Below are positions 26,970 through 36,280 of a DNA stretch of 64,000 nt, piece by piece. A program made the translations under genes and the position numbers. Within the stretch, counting starts at the first letter, position 1. Every line of letters starts with the position of its first letter. The stretch lies in the NCBI RefSeq assembly GCF_024346995.1, contig NZ_AP024888.1, positions 930,001 to 994,000 of the forward strand. Reading direction: 5' to 3'. The notes under the pieces were generated by a model, which ran no database searches, was not told the DNA's origin, and worked only from the letters and a program-made list of their open reading frames with translations. The stretch is from Vibrio palustris (GTDB lineage Bacteria > Pseudomonadota > Gammaproteobacteria > Enterobacterales > Vibrionaceae).

Positions 26970-28637
26970 ATGACACGGATAACCCATACCCTATCACTGT
27001 ACTGTACAGTTCTGTTACTCGGCTTATTTAGCCTAAGTGCCTATGCAAAAGGCGATTTTGATGCCACCGTTAGTCAGAACAAGGTGGTACAAAATCAGGT
27101 GTTTCAATTAACTGTCACCATTGATCATAAGGTCTCGTCGGATGCCATCGATTTTTCAGTTCTGCAAAAAGACTTTCAAATGGGAAGACCTAACTTTGGC
27201 ACATCGACGCGAATTGTTAACGGTGACCGCAGTGAACACAGTCAGTGGACCATCCCTTTAGCGGCGAAAGAGACGGGTATTCTACGTATTCCCCGCTTTA
27301 CCGTGGACGGCGAGCATACGCAAAGTATTGCCATTCACGTCAGCAAAGACAGTGATGCCCCAAGTACTCATGATATCGTTGAAGTCCAAAGCCATTTAAG
27401 CAATACCACTTTGTACCCAAATGAAAGTGCCTTACTGAAAGCACGTTTGATTGTCAAAGCCGACCCGCGTCGTTTACAGGGTCAAAATATCGATCCCCCA
27501 AAAGTCGACGGCATGGAATTAACCCCCGTTAGCGAACCTGATCAACATCAAGAAGTGATTAATGGCGTGCAAGTCACCATGGTTGATCAAAACTTTCGTG
27601 TTACTGCCACCAAACCAGGCCGCTTTCAATTAACTGAGCCAAAATTTGAAGGTTCGATCGTATTTGGAGGTAATTATGGCGGACGTACACGTGTGATACC
27701 TCTTAATACGGTACCAAAAACTTATACCATTAACGTTAAGCCTAAACCGAAAAATTATAAGGGTGTGTGGTTACCTACCTCGAAACTCAGCCTTACACAA
27801 CGTTGGCAAGACCCGGATGGTAAACCGATTCAAGGCGATGCGATAGATGTTAAAGTCGGTGATTCAATCACTCGCACCATTAGCATGCAAGTATCGGATA
27901 TCGCGAAAGATCGCTTGCCGGATATTCATATAGATAATCCAAAATCGGTTCGCTCTTACAACGATAAACCGCACTTTTCTACATTGAAAAATGGCGATGT
28001 TATGATGACACTGAAACAAGTCGTCATACCTCGTCAATCCGGTAAAATAACCCTGCCCACTGTCAGCGTTAATTGGTGGAACTCCACCACTAACCAAGAA
28101 AAACGTAGCCAAGTGTCAGGGCTGACGATGCAAGTCATCCCGAGCGATGATAATCAACCATTACCGGCAGATAATCAGCCAAGTACGCCACAAAAAACCA
28201 CCATCATCACCAAAACTGATGCAGGCTTTTGGCCCTACCTCACTGGCGGATTAGCGTTATTATGGATTGTAACCTTACTATTAGCCGTGTATTGGAAACG
28301 TTCTTCTGCCTCTAAAGCTAATGCTTCCTTAGAGCCTAAGGCTGCAGCCTCGCCCACACCGCCAAAAACGCCGTATGAAGCTCTTCAGACTGCAATTATG
28401 CAACAAGACGGGATTGGAGCAAGCCAAGCCTTATCGCAATGGCAACAAAGCGTCACCCTCTCAGATGAGGAACTCGACACGCTAACACAAGCAAAAACAG
28501 CATTTGATCAGGCGTTGTATTCAAATAATGCCAACACTGAAGGTGGAGATGAATTATTAAGTGTTGTAAAACGCTTAGATAAAGCAGCTAAAAAGCGGAA
28601 AAAATCGCCGTCGAACGCTCAGTTACCGCCGTTGTAA
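26970..28637 (+). CDS. BatD-family protein
   Basis: 555 aa from ATG 26970; an in-frame GTG three codons earlier overlaps the previous stop region. The signal peptide (LSLYCTVLLLGLFSLSAYA) is followed by a large periplasmic, beta-rich BatD domain beginning GDFDATVSQNKVVQNQVFQLTVTID. Further segments such as RIPRFTVDGEHTQSIAIHV and VIPRQSGKITLPTVSVNWWN recur in the family. One membrane span (WPYLTGGLALLWIVTLLLAVYW) lies near residue 430, with a cytoplasmic helical tail. Last gene of the MoxR operon, followed by a strong terminator. BatD proteins are thought to complex with BatA/B in the envelope; biochemical role unknown. Confidence 0.9.
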   Translation: MTRITHTLSLYCTVLLLGLFSLSAYAKGDFDATVSQNKVVQNQVFQLTVTIDHKVSSDAIDFSVLQKDFQMGRPNFGTSTRIVNGDRSEHSQWTIPLAAKETGILRIPRFTVDGEHTQSIAIHVSKDSDAPSTHDIVEVQSHLSNTTLYPNESALLKARLIVKADPRRLQGQNIDPPKVDGMELTPVSEPDQHQEVINGVQVTMVDQNFRVTATKPGRFQLTEPKFEGSIVFGGNYGGRTRVIPLNTVPKTYTINVKPKPKNYKGVWLPTSKLSLTQRWQDPDGKPIQGDAIDVKVGDSITRTISMQVSDIAKDRLPDIHIDNPKSVRSYNDKPHFSTLKNGDVMMTLKQVVIPRQSGKITLPTVSVNWWNSTTNQEKRSQVSGLTMQVIPSDDNQPLPADNQPSTPQKTTIITKTDAGFWPYLTGGLALLWIVTLLLAVYWKRSSASKANASLEPKAAASPTPPKTPYEALQTAIMQQDGIGASQALSQWQQSVTLSDEELDTLTQAKTAFDQALYSNNANTEGGDELLSVVKRLDKAAKKRKKSPSNAQLPPL

Positions 28638-28668
28638 TCTTAGCGCTCATCAACTTGCTTTTACCAAT

Positions 28669-28703
28669 AAAAAGAGCCACCGCTTAACCGCGGTGGCTCT
28701 TTT
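28669..28703 (+). terminator. Terminator of the MoxR-BatD operon
   Basis: AAAAGAGCCACCGC, loop TTAACC, GCGGTGGCTCTTTT. 14-bp perfect stem, bidirectional; it also ends the convergent PAP2 gene. Confidence 0.95.
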
Positions 28704-28743
28704 CTATACTGCGTCATCACTTAATTACCACGACGGAGCAAAA

Positions 28744-29511
28744 CTAGGTCCACTTTTGTTTCATCACTTGCGATTTTTCCATTAACCACGGGGTTAAACG
28801 ATGATATTGATAAGGCACCAATAAAAAGATGACATTTTCTAAGCCTACCGCGCCAAATAAGTCAGCGGGGCGATGCATACCTAACCATAGCCTTGAATAG
28901 GCCACCCCCACCGCCCAGCACAGTAACCCAGCACATAACACATACCGTTTACTCATTAAAAACAAGCGACTAAAAAACAATAAACATAAGGTTACAAACG
29001 TCGTATGGCCTGAGGGGAACGCATAATTCATTTCTGTTTGCCAGTTCGACCAACGCCACTGTGATACGGTTCCTTGCATCTGGGCAATCTTATTGAGTTT
29101 ATCACTATGACTAAACGTATAAAAATCACGGGGCGAAGCAATCACCGTCGACTCCGCCATCACAACGGTATAAGGTCTTGGGCTATGCGTCATTTGTTTC
29201 ATGGCTGTTTTCAGACCTAAACTCAAAACCAGTAATAAAAGCAATTGAATGAGTGCATTCACTTTAAATTCATCACTAAATTTGGACTTGTAAAACACAC
29301 AGATCATTAAGGTAATTAGTGTAAAAATACATCCCGGGTTTGAGGCAGTAGCCGATAGATTACTCCACACAAAGCCCGTGACAGTATGGGGAGTAGACAG
29401 TAAATCCAATGGGTACAATAAGAGTGAAATAGTGGCCAGTAGTACCGAAAAAGCCACGACAATAATCAGGTGGTTTTTAAATCTATCAAAAAGCGGCGTA
29501 TGTGTGTTCAT
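28744..29511 (-). CDS. PAP2-family phosphatase (PgpB-like)
   Basis: 255 aa inner-membrane phosphatase with six predicted helices. The three PAP2 motifs are present: KQMTHSPRP (K-x6-RP), PSGHTT and SRLWLGMHRPADLF (SR-x5-H-x3-D). The long loop between motifs 1 and 2 (about 50 residues, including YTFSHSDKLNKIAQM) resembles E. coli PgpB, which dephosphorylates phosphatidylglycerol phosphate and undecaprenyl pyrophosphate in the periplasm. A role in lipid or undecaprenyl-carrier recycling is therefore likely. It shares a bidirectional terminator with the BatD operon. Confidence 0.85.
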   Translation of the reverse strand: MNTHTPLFDRFKNHLIIVVAFSVLLATISLLLYPLDLLSTPHTVTGFVWSNLSATASNPGCIFTLITLMICVFYKSKFSDEFKVNALIQLLLLLVLSLGLKTAMKQMTHSPRPYTVVMAESTVIASPRDFYTFSHSDKLNKIAQMQGTVSQWRWSNWQTEMNYAFPSGHTTFVTLCLLFFSRLFLMSKRYVLCAGLLCWAVGVAYSRLWLGMHRPADLFGAVGLENVIFLLVPYQYHRLTPWLMEKSQVMKQKWT

Positions 29512-29614
29512 TATTGATAACTAAACTAAATAAAGTGAATCATCACTCGTCGGGCTTAACGATTCCAACCGTGATGTGCGGCAAAGGCCATAATAAGGTG
29601 GTCAATAATGTAGA

Positions 29615-29631
29615 GTGCTAGCGGCTAGCAC
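29615..29631. repeat. 17-bp perfect palindrome GTGCTAGC-G-GCTAGCAC
   Basis: Both 8-bp arms match exactly around a single G. It lies in the 269-bp gap upstream of the PAP2 gene and downstream of ppa. No T-tract, so an operator or RNA hairpin. Binding protein unknown. Confidence 0.5.
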
Positions 29632-29670
29632 CGCGCGTGATATGACGAACCAATATTCAATAAAACAACA

Positions 29671-29706
29671 AAAAACGCCCGCTTCACTATAAGAGTAAAG
29701 CGGACG
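29671..29706 (-). terminator. Terminator of ppa
   Basis: In the minus-strand RNA, CGUCCGCUUUAC, loop UCUUAUA, GUGAAGCGGGCG, UUUUU: 12 pairs, two as G-U. The wobbles pair only on this strand, which shows the direction. Confidence 0.88.
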
Positions 29707-29780
29707 GAATCGTAATATCAGTTGCATTTAGACGTGAGGCTTACAAAAAACCACGTTTTGTGCACCGCCGAACGGCAATA

Positions 29781-30311
29781 TTACATTTCGTTCCAACGAG
29801 TGATCGACTCTGCAATCACTTTTTTCGCTTCTTCGACATCACCCCAGCTTTCAACCGTTGTTGTGCCTGGTTTTTTCAGATCTTTATAGTGATTGAAGTG
29901 GAATTCAATTTGCTTGATAAGCTGCTTAGGAAGATCTGCAAGCGTTTCAATAGCATCACCAGTGTTACGGTCATCTGCAGGAACTACAACAACTTTATCA
30001 TCAACTTCACCATCATCGACGAACTTCATGACACCGATAACTTTGGCTTCAAGGAAGATACCCGTTGTTAGCGGTTGATCAGTGATGATTAAGGCGTCTA
30101 GCTCATCGCCATCTTCATCAAGAGTTTGTGGAATAAAACCATAGTTCGTTGGCTTAGCAAAGATTTCTGGTTCAACACGATCTAATTGGAACACAGCAAG
30201 TTCACGGTTCCATTCAATTTTATGGTTGCTACCTTCTGGAATTTCAACAACAACGTTTACGATACCGTTGTTGTAATCACCAGGAGTTAAAATTTTGTTA
30301 AAGTCTGACAT
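29781..30311 (-). CDS. ppa: Inorganic pyrophosphatase, family I
   Basis: 176 aa cytoplasmic enzyme that hydrolyses pyrophosphate to two phosphates, driving biosynthetic reactions. It starts MSDFNKILTPGDYNNGIVNVV. The active site motif is DEDGDELDAL (the D-x-D-x2-D metal-binding signature), with the YGFIPQT strand before it and the later VPADDRN and LIKQIEFHFNHYKDL. Length matches E. coli Ppa (176 aa), but sequence identity looks moderate, so this may be the second family I enzyme that vibrios carry. Monocistronic, with its own minus-strand terminator at 29671-29706. TTCAGGAACC-type context just upstream on the minus strand is consistent with the ATG at 30311. Confidence 0.95.
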   Translation of the reverse strand: MSDFNKILTPGDYNNGIVNVVVEIPEGSNHKIEWNRELAVFQLDRVEPEIFAKPTNYGFIPQTLDEDGDELDALIITDQPLTTGIFLEAKVIGVMKFVDDGEVDDKVVVVPADDRNTGDAIETLADLPKQLIKQIEFHFNHYKDLKKPGTTTVESWGDVEEAKKVIAESITRWNEM

Positions 30312-30462
30312 TTCAGGTTCCTGTATAAGTACTTCGTTTCCGCAGTATTTTATCAGCTTTTAGGTAGTAGCGGTATACTTAACTGCAAGCCAAATAACCA
30401 ATTAGAATATAAGTGCGCGGTTTTATATCAACGCACTACGCGCTCAATCTAAGCGTCATCGG

Positions 30463-31338
30463 TTATAACAAAGGTCGTAACAAGCTATCCAGTTTCGGGT
30501 GGACCACTTTACGTTTTACCGTAACCGAATAAAAGCTTTCATACACATCCGGTAGTAACATGTAACGCTTTAAGGTGCCATTATCTAATTCATCTTTTAC
30601 CACAACCTCCGGCATGACGGCTAACGCGCCAGTATCACGAGTCAGCAAGCGTAGCATCGCCATATCATCAGACTCTGCGACAATCTCTGGTTGTAAATGA
30701 TACTGGGCCGAAAACGAGTTAAATGCAGCGCGCAGTGGGTTTTCACCATAAGGCAGCACCCAGCGCTGGCCTCGATAACGCTCATCGAATACCTCATTGA
30801 GATCTAATCCCGGAGGGCCAATAATAGCCACGGCTTGACGAGCAAGTACCCGGCTTTGCCAATAGGGTTTACTGTTATCATGTAAAGGCGTATTCGTCAG
30901 TGCCACATCAATTTGTAATTCATTTAATGCTTCCAATAAACCGGTTTGGCTCATCGACTGCAACACATAACGACAATCACTTTGCTTGATCAAAGGCTGG
31001 ATAAATTGTTCAATAAAGTTACGGGAAATGGTTGAAAGCATACCAATTCTAATGGTCGAACCAGCTAATCCTTTGCCGCTGGTTAGTAATTTTTCTAATT
31101 CTTCACCATTATGAAAGATGTCATCCGCGTAATTAAGGGCATGGTAACCCTCCTCGGTGAGGAGTAAACGTCGTCCTTTACGCTCAAATAACTGAACATT
31201 GAGAGATTGTTCTAACTGCTTGATTTGAGAAGATAAAGCAGACTGAGATATATGCAAGTTTTGCGCTGCCTGGGTTAGGTTACCCTGCTTAGCCACTTGC
31301 CAAAAATAGTACAAGTGGTGATAGTTAAGTCGGCTCAT
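30463..31338 (-). CDS. LysR-family regulator, divergent from the DAB operon
   Basis: 291 aa. The N-terminal winged helix-turn-helix (MSRLNYHHLYYFWQVAKQGN, TQAAQNLHISQSALSSQIKQLEQSL) closely resembles NhaR-type regulators, and the rest is a periplasmic-binding-fold effector domain. It is transcribed divergently from dabB-dabA with 99 bp between the starts, the usual place for a LysR-type regulator of the neighbouring operon. CbbR-like LysR proteins control carbon-concentrating genes elsewhere, so a response to CO2/bicarbonate or pH is a fair guess. NhaR responds to Na+. The effector is unknown. Confidence 0.88.
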   Translation of the reverse strand: MSRLNYHHLYYFWQVAKQGNLTQAAQNLHISQSALSSQIKQLEQSLNVQLFERKGRRLLLTEEGYHALNYADDIFHNGEELEKLLTSGKGLAGSTIRIGMLSTISRNFIEQFIQPLIKQSDCRYVLQSMSQTGLLEALNELQIDVALTNTPLHDNSKPYWQSRVLARQAVAIIGPPGLDLNEVFDERYRGQRWVLPYGENPLRAAFNSFSAQYHLQPEIVAESDDMAMLRLLTRDTGALAVMPEVVVKDELDNGTLKRYMLLPDVYESFYSVTVKRKVVHPKLDSLLRPLL

Positions 31339-31437
31339 AGTTCTCTTAAACAGAATGATTTGTCATTATTTATGTATTTTACTTAACATTCATACACTTT
31401 CACAATAGCCACCATTGTTAAAACTGTGAGGTCTATC

Positions 31438-32805
31438 ATGTCTTCTTTATTTCTAGTTACGCCACTGCGTATTATGTTACTGAGTTTAGTGGCAATCCTA
31501 GGATTCACGATTCTGCGATACAGCTGGGTAGCATTCAGTGGTGAAAAAGATCGTCGTCGATTTATACAGTCATTATTATTGACCATCGCTACCGTGGTAC
31601 TGGTGATCACCGCTAACCATTTAGCCATTTTCTGGGCGGCATGGGTGTGCGTGAGTTTATCGCTCCACCGTTTGATTTTGTTTTATCCTGACAGGCCACG
31701 AGCACAATTAGCCGCCCATAAAAAATTCTTACTCGCTCGCTTAAGCGAAACAATGCTAGCGGCGGCGTTTATCAGTTTGTATGTCCAGTTTGACACGCCT
31801 TATATCAACCAAATCGTTAGTCAAGCGTCTGACTCAACCATGCACTTGTCCGTTAATTTTGCCGCGGTGTTGCTCGCGCTTGTTGCGCTTATCAAGTGTG
31901 CGCAGTTACCGATGCATGGCTGGCTTATTCAAGTGGTCGAGGCTCCAACGCCAGTTTCTGCGTTGTTGCATGCTGGCATCGTTAATTTAGGCGGTATACT
32001 ACTGTTATTCTTTTCACCTATTTTGGCAGCAAGTAGCGTCGCATGTTGGTTACTTGTTGTATTAGCTGGAATCAGTACCATTGTGGCTGGGCTAGTCAGC
32101 ACGACTCGCATTAGTATCAAGGTCAAACTGGCATGGTCGACCAGCTCGCAAATGGGCTTAATGTTAGTCGAAATCGCGCTCGGCTTATATGAAATGGCAC
32201 TACTACATCTCTTTGCGCATTCATTTTATAAAGCCTACTCATTCTTAAATAGTGGCAATACCGTTAACCATTATCTAGCGGCAAAATTGGCGGGCAGTGA
32301 GAAACCGAAATTGCAACACTGGTTTTATGCACTACTGGTTTCTTCTATCATGATGGCCATTGCACAATGGCAGTTTGCGATTCTACCTAGCTTGGCGGCT
32401 ATTGCGTTGGTGCTATTTGCCCTCACGGGATTATTAGTGCCAAGTTTTACTCACGCAGACAACGGCCGTGTACCTAAAATCTTTCTCACCATGGGGTTCG
32501 GCGTCGCACTACTCACGTTATATACGACCGCAAAGCATCACCTAGCCGCCTTTGCTCTACCCGATCCTACGTTAAATCTTTGGGCTGATGGATTCGTCGC
32601 CTTCTTATTTGTGACATTATTTGTGTTGTCATTAGCATTGCAATATTGGCCTCATGCTCCACTGATTAAACGTTTGTTTATCTGGCTAAACGCTGGAGGA
32701 TATCTTGATGAGTGGGCAACTCGACTGACGCTAAAGTTATGGCCAAGCGAATCATTAATTGAGCTGCGTCAACATCAATGGCACACCAACCCTGAGGTAA
32801 AATAA
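31438..32805 (+). CDS. dabB: DAB inorganic-carbon uptake membrane subunit
   Basis: 455 aa. About 12-14 predicted helices of the NuoL/Mrp proton-antiporter type. The conserved lysine region is ALVALIKCAQLPMHGWLIQVVEAPTPVSALLHAGIVNLGG, the hallmark PMHGWL...PTPVSALLHAG motif. It starts at ATG 31438 with TGAGG in front; a GTG four codons upstream is in frame but less likely. It overlaps dabA by one base (TAATG). In DAB systems this subunit is proposed to couple a cation gradient to DabA, which hydrates CO2 to bicarbonate in one direction. The link to dabA is the reason for the name; alone it would be read as an orphan NuoL. Confidence 0.9.
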   Translation: MSSLFLVTPLRIMLLSLVAILGFTILRYSWVAFSGEKDRRRFIQSLLLTIATVVLVITANHLAIFWAAWVCVSLSLHRLILFYPDRPRAQLAAHKKFLLARLSETMLAAAFISLYVQFDTPYINQIVSQASDSTMHLSVNFAAVLLALVALIKCAQLPMHGWLIQVVEAPTPVSALLHAGIVNLGGILLLFFSPILAASSVACWLLVVLAGISTIVAGLVSTTRISIKVKLAWSTSSQMGLMLVEIALGLYEMALLHLFAHSFYKAYSFLNSGNTVNHYLAAKLAGSEKPKLQHWFYALLVSSIMMAIAQWQFAILPSLAAIALVLFALTGLLVPSFTHADNGRVPKIFLTMGFGVALLTLYTTAKHHLAAFALPDPTLNLWADGFVAFLFVTLFVLSLALQYWPHAPLIKRLFIWLNAGGYLDEWATRLTLKLWPSESLIELRQHQWHTNPEVK

Positions 32806-35207
32806 TGACTGTTTTGATTGAAACCCTCCCTTTTGAGAGTATCGTACGGGAAGCGTCTGCCTCTATCGCCCCCGCATGGCCATTAGATCGCTCTGTGGCG
32901 GTTAACCCATGGTGGCCACAGCGCCACGACCGTATTGAGCGTGCCTTTGCAGAGCAAGCGGTATTAACCGGGGAAACCGGATTAATGGAGCGCACCTACT
33001 TTCTTGAGCGTTGGGAAACAGACATTCTTCCAGAGCATTTGCAACAGGCGATTACAGAATTAAACAGCCCGTTTACCGCCGAACAGCTCGAACAATCGTT
33101 AATGGTACCGAATACAGCTCTCCCCCGATGGGCGACGCTAGGTGCGTTGATGGATCAAGAGATCCCTTCAGCACAAGGTCATAGCTGGCCACAAGAAGTG
33201 CTCCAACAAATCAGTCAATTTGTCGCTTTATATCATCAGTACCCGAAGCGTTTCGATGCCGAAGGCAAAAATGGCGAACACCTTTATCAAAGCTGGTTAG
33301 AAGTCGTGACTCGTGACCGCGGTATCGAGACCTTGCTAGGTGTCGACTTACTGCCTTACTTTGCCAAGCTGCCAACACGTTTAGATACCATGCTTGAACG
33401 CTGCGCCGAACAATGGTCGAGCATGTTACAAACAAGAGATGGAGCGTATGCGTATACACGTGCCGCACTACACTTATTGTCAGGTTGGGCAGGCTGGCAA
33501 GCGTGGTTAGACTGGCAAGCAAACCTCAATCATAAACACATCGATATTCCTCATACAATGGGGTTAACAACGATTGTATTGGCTTGGAATTATGTGCTTT
33601 GGCAATGGTTAAAAGACAACTCAACGTCTGCTTTTACGACGATTTCAACCACCATTGCCGACCAATCTGAATCGATTGAAGAGCACTACCAACTGGCAGA
33701 GCGTCAATTAGCACCAATGTGGGTATGGCAACGTGCTCTAGAACTGAGTATTCATCAGCCTTGGGTGAAACAAGTTAAGCAAACCACACAACAAGAATCG
33801 ACTGCGCGCCCAAATTTGCAGGCGGTATTTTGTATTGATGTTCGCTCTGAACCCATGCGTCGAGCATTAGAACAGCAAGACGAAGGCGTAGAAACACTCG
33901 GCTTTGCTGGATTTTTCGGTCTCCCCATTGCTTATCACACCCATGATAATCGTATTTCACGTCCTCAATTACCCGGTTTACTTGCGCCCAGCTTGGTCGC
34001 CCAGCAAACCAAGCTGCAACCAGAGCGATGGCTGCGTCTGACGCAGTTAGGCTGGCAAAATAGTTTAGAAAAGCCAGCATCAAACTTAGGTATGATTGAA
34101 GCGGGTGGTCTGCTTAAGCTGGTGAGCCTATTTAAACGTGTGGTATTACAACAAGGCAGCACCAACCCAATCAACCGTGATGCTCGTCATAACGATCATT
34201 GGCATTTAAAGCGTCATGATGTGCCTTTAACCGCTGACGAAAAAGCCGAGTTAGGCGCTGGCATTCTGAATGCTATGGGCGTAGGCGAGCGTCTCGCTCC
34301 TGCCTTCTTGCTCACAGGTCACGGCAGTGAAACCTGTAACAATCACACCTCATCCGGCTTAGACTGCGGGGCTTGTGGCGGCCAAACTGGCGAGGTCAAT
34401 GTCAAGGTTCTTGCGCAGTTACTGAACGAACCCAGCGTGCGTGAACAGATGCCTAAATACGGTGTAACGGTGCCACAAGACACGGTATTCTATGCGGCGA
34501 TGCATAATACCACCACCGATGAAATTGAGGTCTATGATGCGCCATTTACACCGTGGCAAAATTGGATCATTAGCGCAAGCCATCAGGCACGCAGTGCCCG
34601 CGTTGAGCAGTTTGATCATGGCTCAACTCCTACGCCCACCGATGTGAAACGCTTTTTTAAAAAGCGCGCAACCAACTGGGCTCAAATGCGCCCAGAGTGG
34701 GGATTATGTAATAATGCGGGGGTTTTTATCGCGCCACGCTCGCTAACTAAGCATATTGACTTAAAGGGGCGCTCTTTCTTACATGAATACGATGTGAAAC
34801 AAGACCCCGATTTCACTCAGTTAGAGAAAATAATGACGGCACCATTACTCGTGACCAACTGGATTAATATGCAATATTATGCGTCGGTTGCGGTGCCAAA
34901 CAAATACAGTAGCGGTAATAAATTGCTACATAACATTGTCGGGGGTAATATCGGCGTCTTTGAAGGAAATGGCGGCGATTTACGTATTGGATTATCGACT
35001 CAATCGGTACACGATGGTGAGAAATATCGCCACCAACCGGTACGCTTGAGTGCTTTTATACAAGCCCCTAAAGAGGCAATTGATCAGATTATCGAACGTC
35101 ATCAAGATGTGGCGTCTCTTGTCGACAACCAATGGTTATTTATCTACCACATCGATGATAACCACCAAGTGTGGAAGCGCCATCGTAATGGCTGGCTTGC
35201 CCAATAA
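32805..35207 (+). CDS. dabA: DAB inorganic-carbon uptake catalytic subunit (UPF0753/DUF2309)
   Basis: 800 aa peripheral protein with a beta-carbonic-anhydrase-like zinc site. From the ORF I place the ligands at Cys343 and Asp345 (FCIDVRSEP), with Arg347 beside them, His506 (LTGHGSET) and Cys521 (GLDCGACGG). The spacing His to Cys of 15 residues matches that described for Halothiobacillus DabA. With DabB it should convert cytoplasmic CO2 to bicarbonate, supporting anaplerotic carboxylation or growth at low CO2 in a heterotroph. Downstream sua5 begins 25 bp after the stop and may be cotranscribed. Start ATG 32805 is coupled to the dabB stop. Confidence 0.95.
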   Translation: MTVLIETLPFESIVREASASIAPAWPLDRSVAVNPWWPQRHDRIERAFAEQAVLTGETGLMERTYFLERWETDILPEHLQQAITELNSPFTAEQLEQSLMVPNTALPRWATLGALMDQEIPSAQGHSWPQEVLQQISQFVALYHQYPKRFDAEGKNGEHLYQSWLEVVTRDRGIETLLGVDLLPYFAKLPTRLDTMLERCAEQWSSMLQTRDGAYAYTRAALHLLSGWAGWQAWLDWQANLNHKHIDIPHTMGLTTIVLAWNYVLWQWLKDNSTSAFTTISTTIADQSESIEEHYQLAERQLAPMWVWQRALELSIHQPWVKQVKQTTQQESTARPNLQAVFCIDVRSEPMRRALEQQDEGVETLGFAGFFGLPIAYHTHDNRISRPQLPGLLAPSLVAQQTKLQPERWLRLTQLGWQNSLEKPASNLGMIEAGGLLKLVSLFKRVVLQQGSTNPINRDARHNDHWHLKRHDVPLTADEKAELGAGILNAMGVGERLAPAFLLTGHGSETCNNHTSSGLDCGACGGQTGEVNVKVLAQLLNEPSVREQMPKYGVTVPQDTVFYAAMHNTTTDEIEVYDAPFTPWQNWIISASHQARSARVEQFDHGSTPTPTDVKRFFKKRATNWAQMRPEWGLCNNAGVFIAPRSLTKHIDLKGRSFLHEYDVKQDPDFTQLEKIMTAPLLVTNWINMQYYASVAVPNKYSSGNKLLHNIVGGNIGVFEGNGGDLRIGLSTQSVHDGEKYRHQPVRLSAFIQAPKEAIDQIIERHQDVASLVDNQWLFIYHIDDNHQVWKRHRNGWLAQ

Positions 35208-35232
35208 ACTCTATTATGACGGAGATTGTTAG

Positions 35233-36204
35233 TTGAAAACGCTTCAATTGAGCGCTCAGGCTCAAGACTTAGACATTGCCGCGAATTTATTAAAGCAAGG
35301 GAAATTAGTCGCGTTACCGACGGAAACGGTATATGGACTGGCAGCAGATGCAACACAGCCAGAGGCAGTCTCACGCATTTTTGCGGCGAAAGGACGCCCT
35401 GCCAATCATCCATTGATTGTGCATATTGGTAGTGTGGAACAGCTATCAGATTGGGCGAAAGATATTCCGCCACAAGCGTTTGATTTAGCGAAAACATGTT
35501 GGCCAGGTCCAGTGACTTTACTCCTCAACAAGGCCGACCATGTATCACCGGTTGTGACTGGCGGGCTCAATACGATTGCGGTACGCATTCCATCGCATCC
35601 AGTGATGTTGGCGATATTAAAACAACATCGCTTGGCCGTTGCAGCGCCATCCGCCAACCCGTATAAACAGTTGAGTCCAACCAATGCAGAACAAGTGATC
35701 TCAGGTTTAGAGGGAAAAATTGAAGCAGTGGTCGATGGAGGCGATTGCTTATTTGGCTTAGAATCTACCATTATCGACATGACATCGCCACAACCCAATG
35801 TATTACGTGCAGGCCCGGTGACCGCACATGAGCTGAGTGAGATCCTTGGGGCTGAGGTGAGCTATCCACAGCATCATGATGTATCGGTACCAGGCAATGT
35901 CGGTAGCCATTATCAGCCCAAAACAGTATTACGCTTAATTCATGATGTGCAGCAAGCGATTGAAATGCGAGATACCCAAGCAACCTATGCATTATTGCAC
36001 CATTCATCTGTCAATGATTTGCCAACTGGCATTCAATCTATGGTGATGCCAAACGATGCGAGCTCTTATGGACAATGTTTATATCGTTCGCTGGCCGAAG
36101 CCGATACATTAAAACCGGATGAAATTTGGTTAGAACGTCCCCCTCAAGGGGAAGACTGGAATGCGGTCAATGACCGTTTAAGTCGCGCTGCCATCCCAGA
36201 ATAA
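35233..36204 (+). CDS. sua5: Threonylcarbamoyl-AMP synthase, two-domain Sua5 type
   Basis: 323 aa. The N-terminal YrdC domain (about 10-200) has KLVALPTETVYGLAADA, IFAAKGRPANHPLIVHI and CWPGPVTLLL. It makes threonylcarbamoyl-AMP from threonine, bicarbonate and ATP for the t6A37 tRNA modification. The C-terminal Sua5 domain (about 225-323) includes VGSHYQPKTVLRL and is absent from the short TsaC/YrdC enzyme. The start is TTG 35233 with GGAG 9 bp upstream; no ATG fits. Its substrate bicarbonate is the product of the DAB system encoded immediately upstream, so the two may be linked functionally. A second, short tsaC is expected elsewhere on the genome. Confidence 0.92.
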   Translation: MKTLQLSAQAQDLDIAANLLKQGKLVALPTETVYGLAADATQPEAVSRIFAAKGRPANHPLIVHIGSVEQLSDWAKDIPPQAFDLAKTCWPGPVTLLLNKADHVSPVVTGGLNTIAVRIPSHPVMLAILKQHRLAVAAPSANPYKQLSPTNAEQVISGLEGKIEAVVDGGDCLFGLESTIIDMTSPQPNVLRAGPVTAHELSEILGAEVSYPQHHDVSVPGNVGSHYQPKTVLRLIHDVQQAIEMRDTQATYALLHHSSVNDLPTGIQSMVMPNDASSYGQCLYRSLAEADTLKPDEIWLERPPQGEDWNAVNDRLSRAAIPE

Positions 36205-36223
36205 ACACACGGCATATACGAAT

Positions 36224-36250
36224 AAAAGCCCCGTAAAGGGGCTTTTTTTT
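36224..36250 (+). terminator. Terminator of the dab-sua5 operon
   Basis: AAAAGCCCC, loop GTAAA, GGGGCTTTT and further Ts, 20 bp after the sua5 stop. Confidence 0.95.
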
Positions 36251-36280
36251 GCTTCGCCTGAGACATATCATCTCATGATA

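Noticed and set aside
32678..32995. 105-codon minus-strand frame across the dabB-dabA junction
   Set aside because: Antisense shadow of two clearly coding genes.
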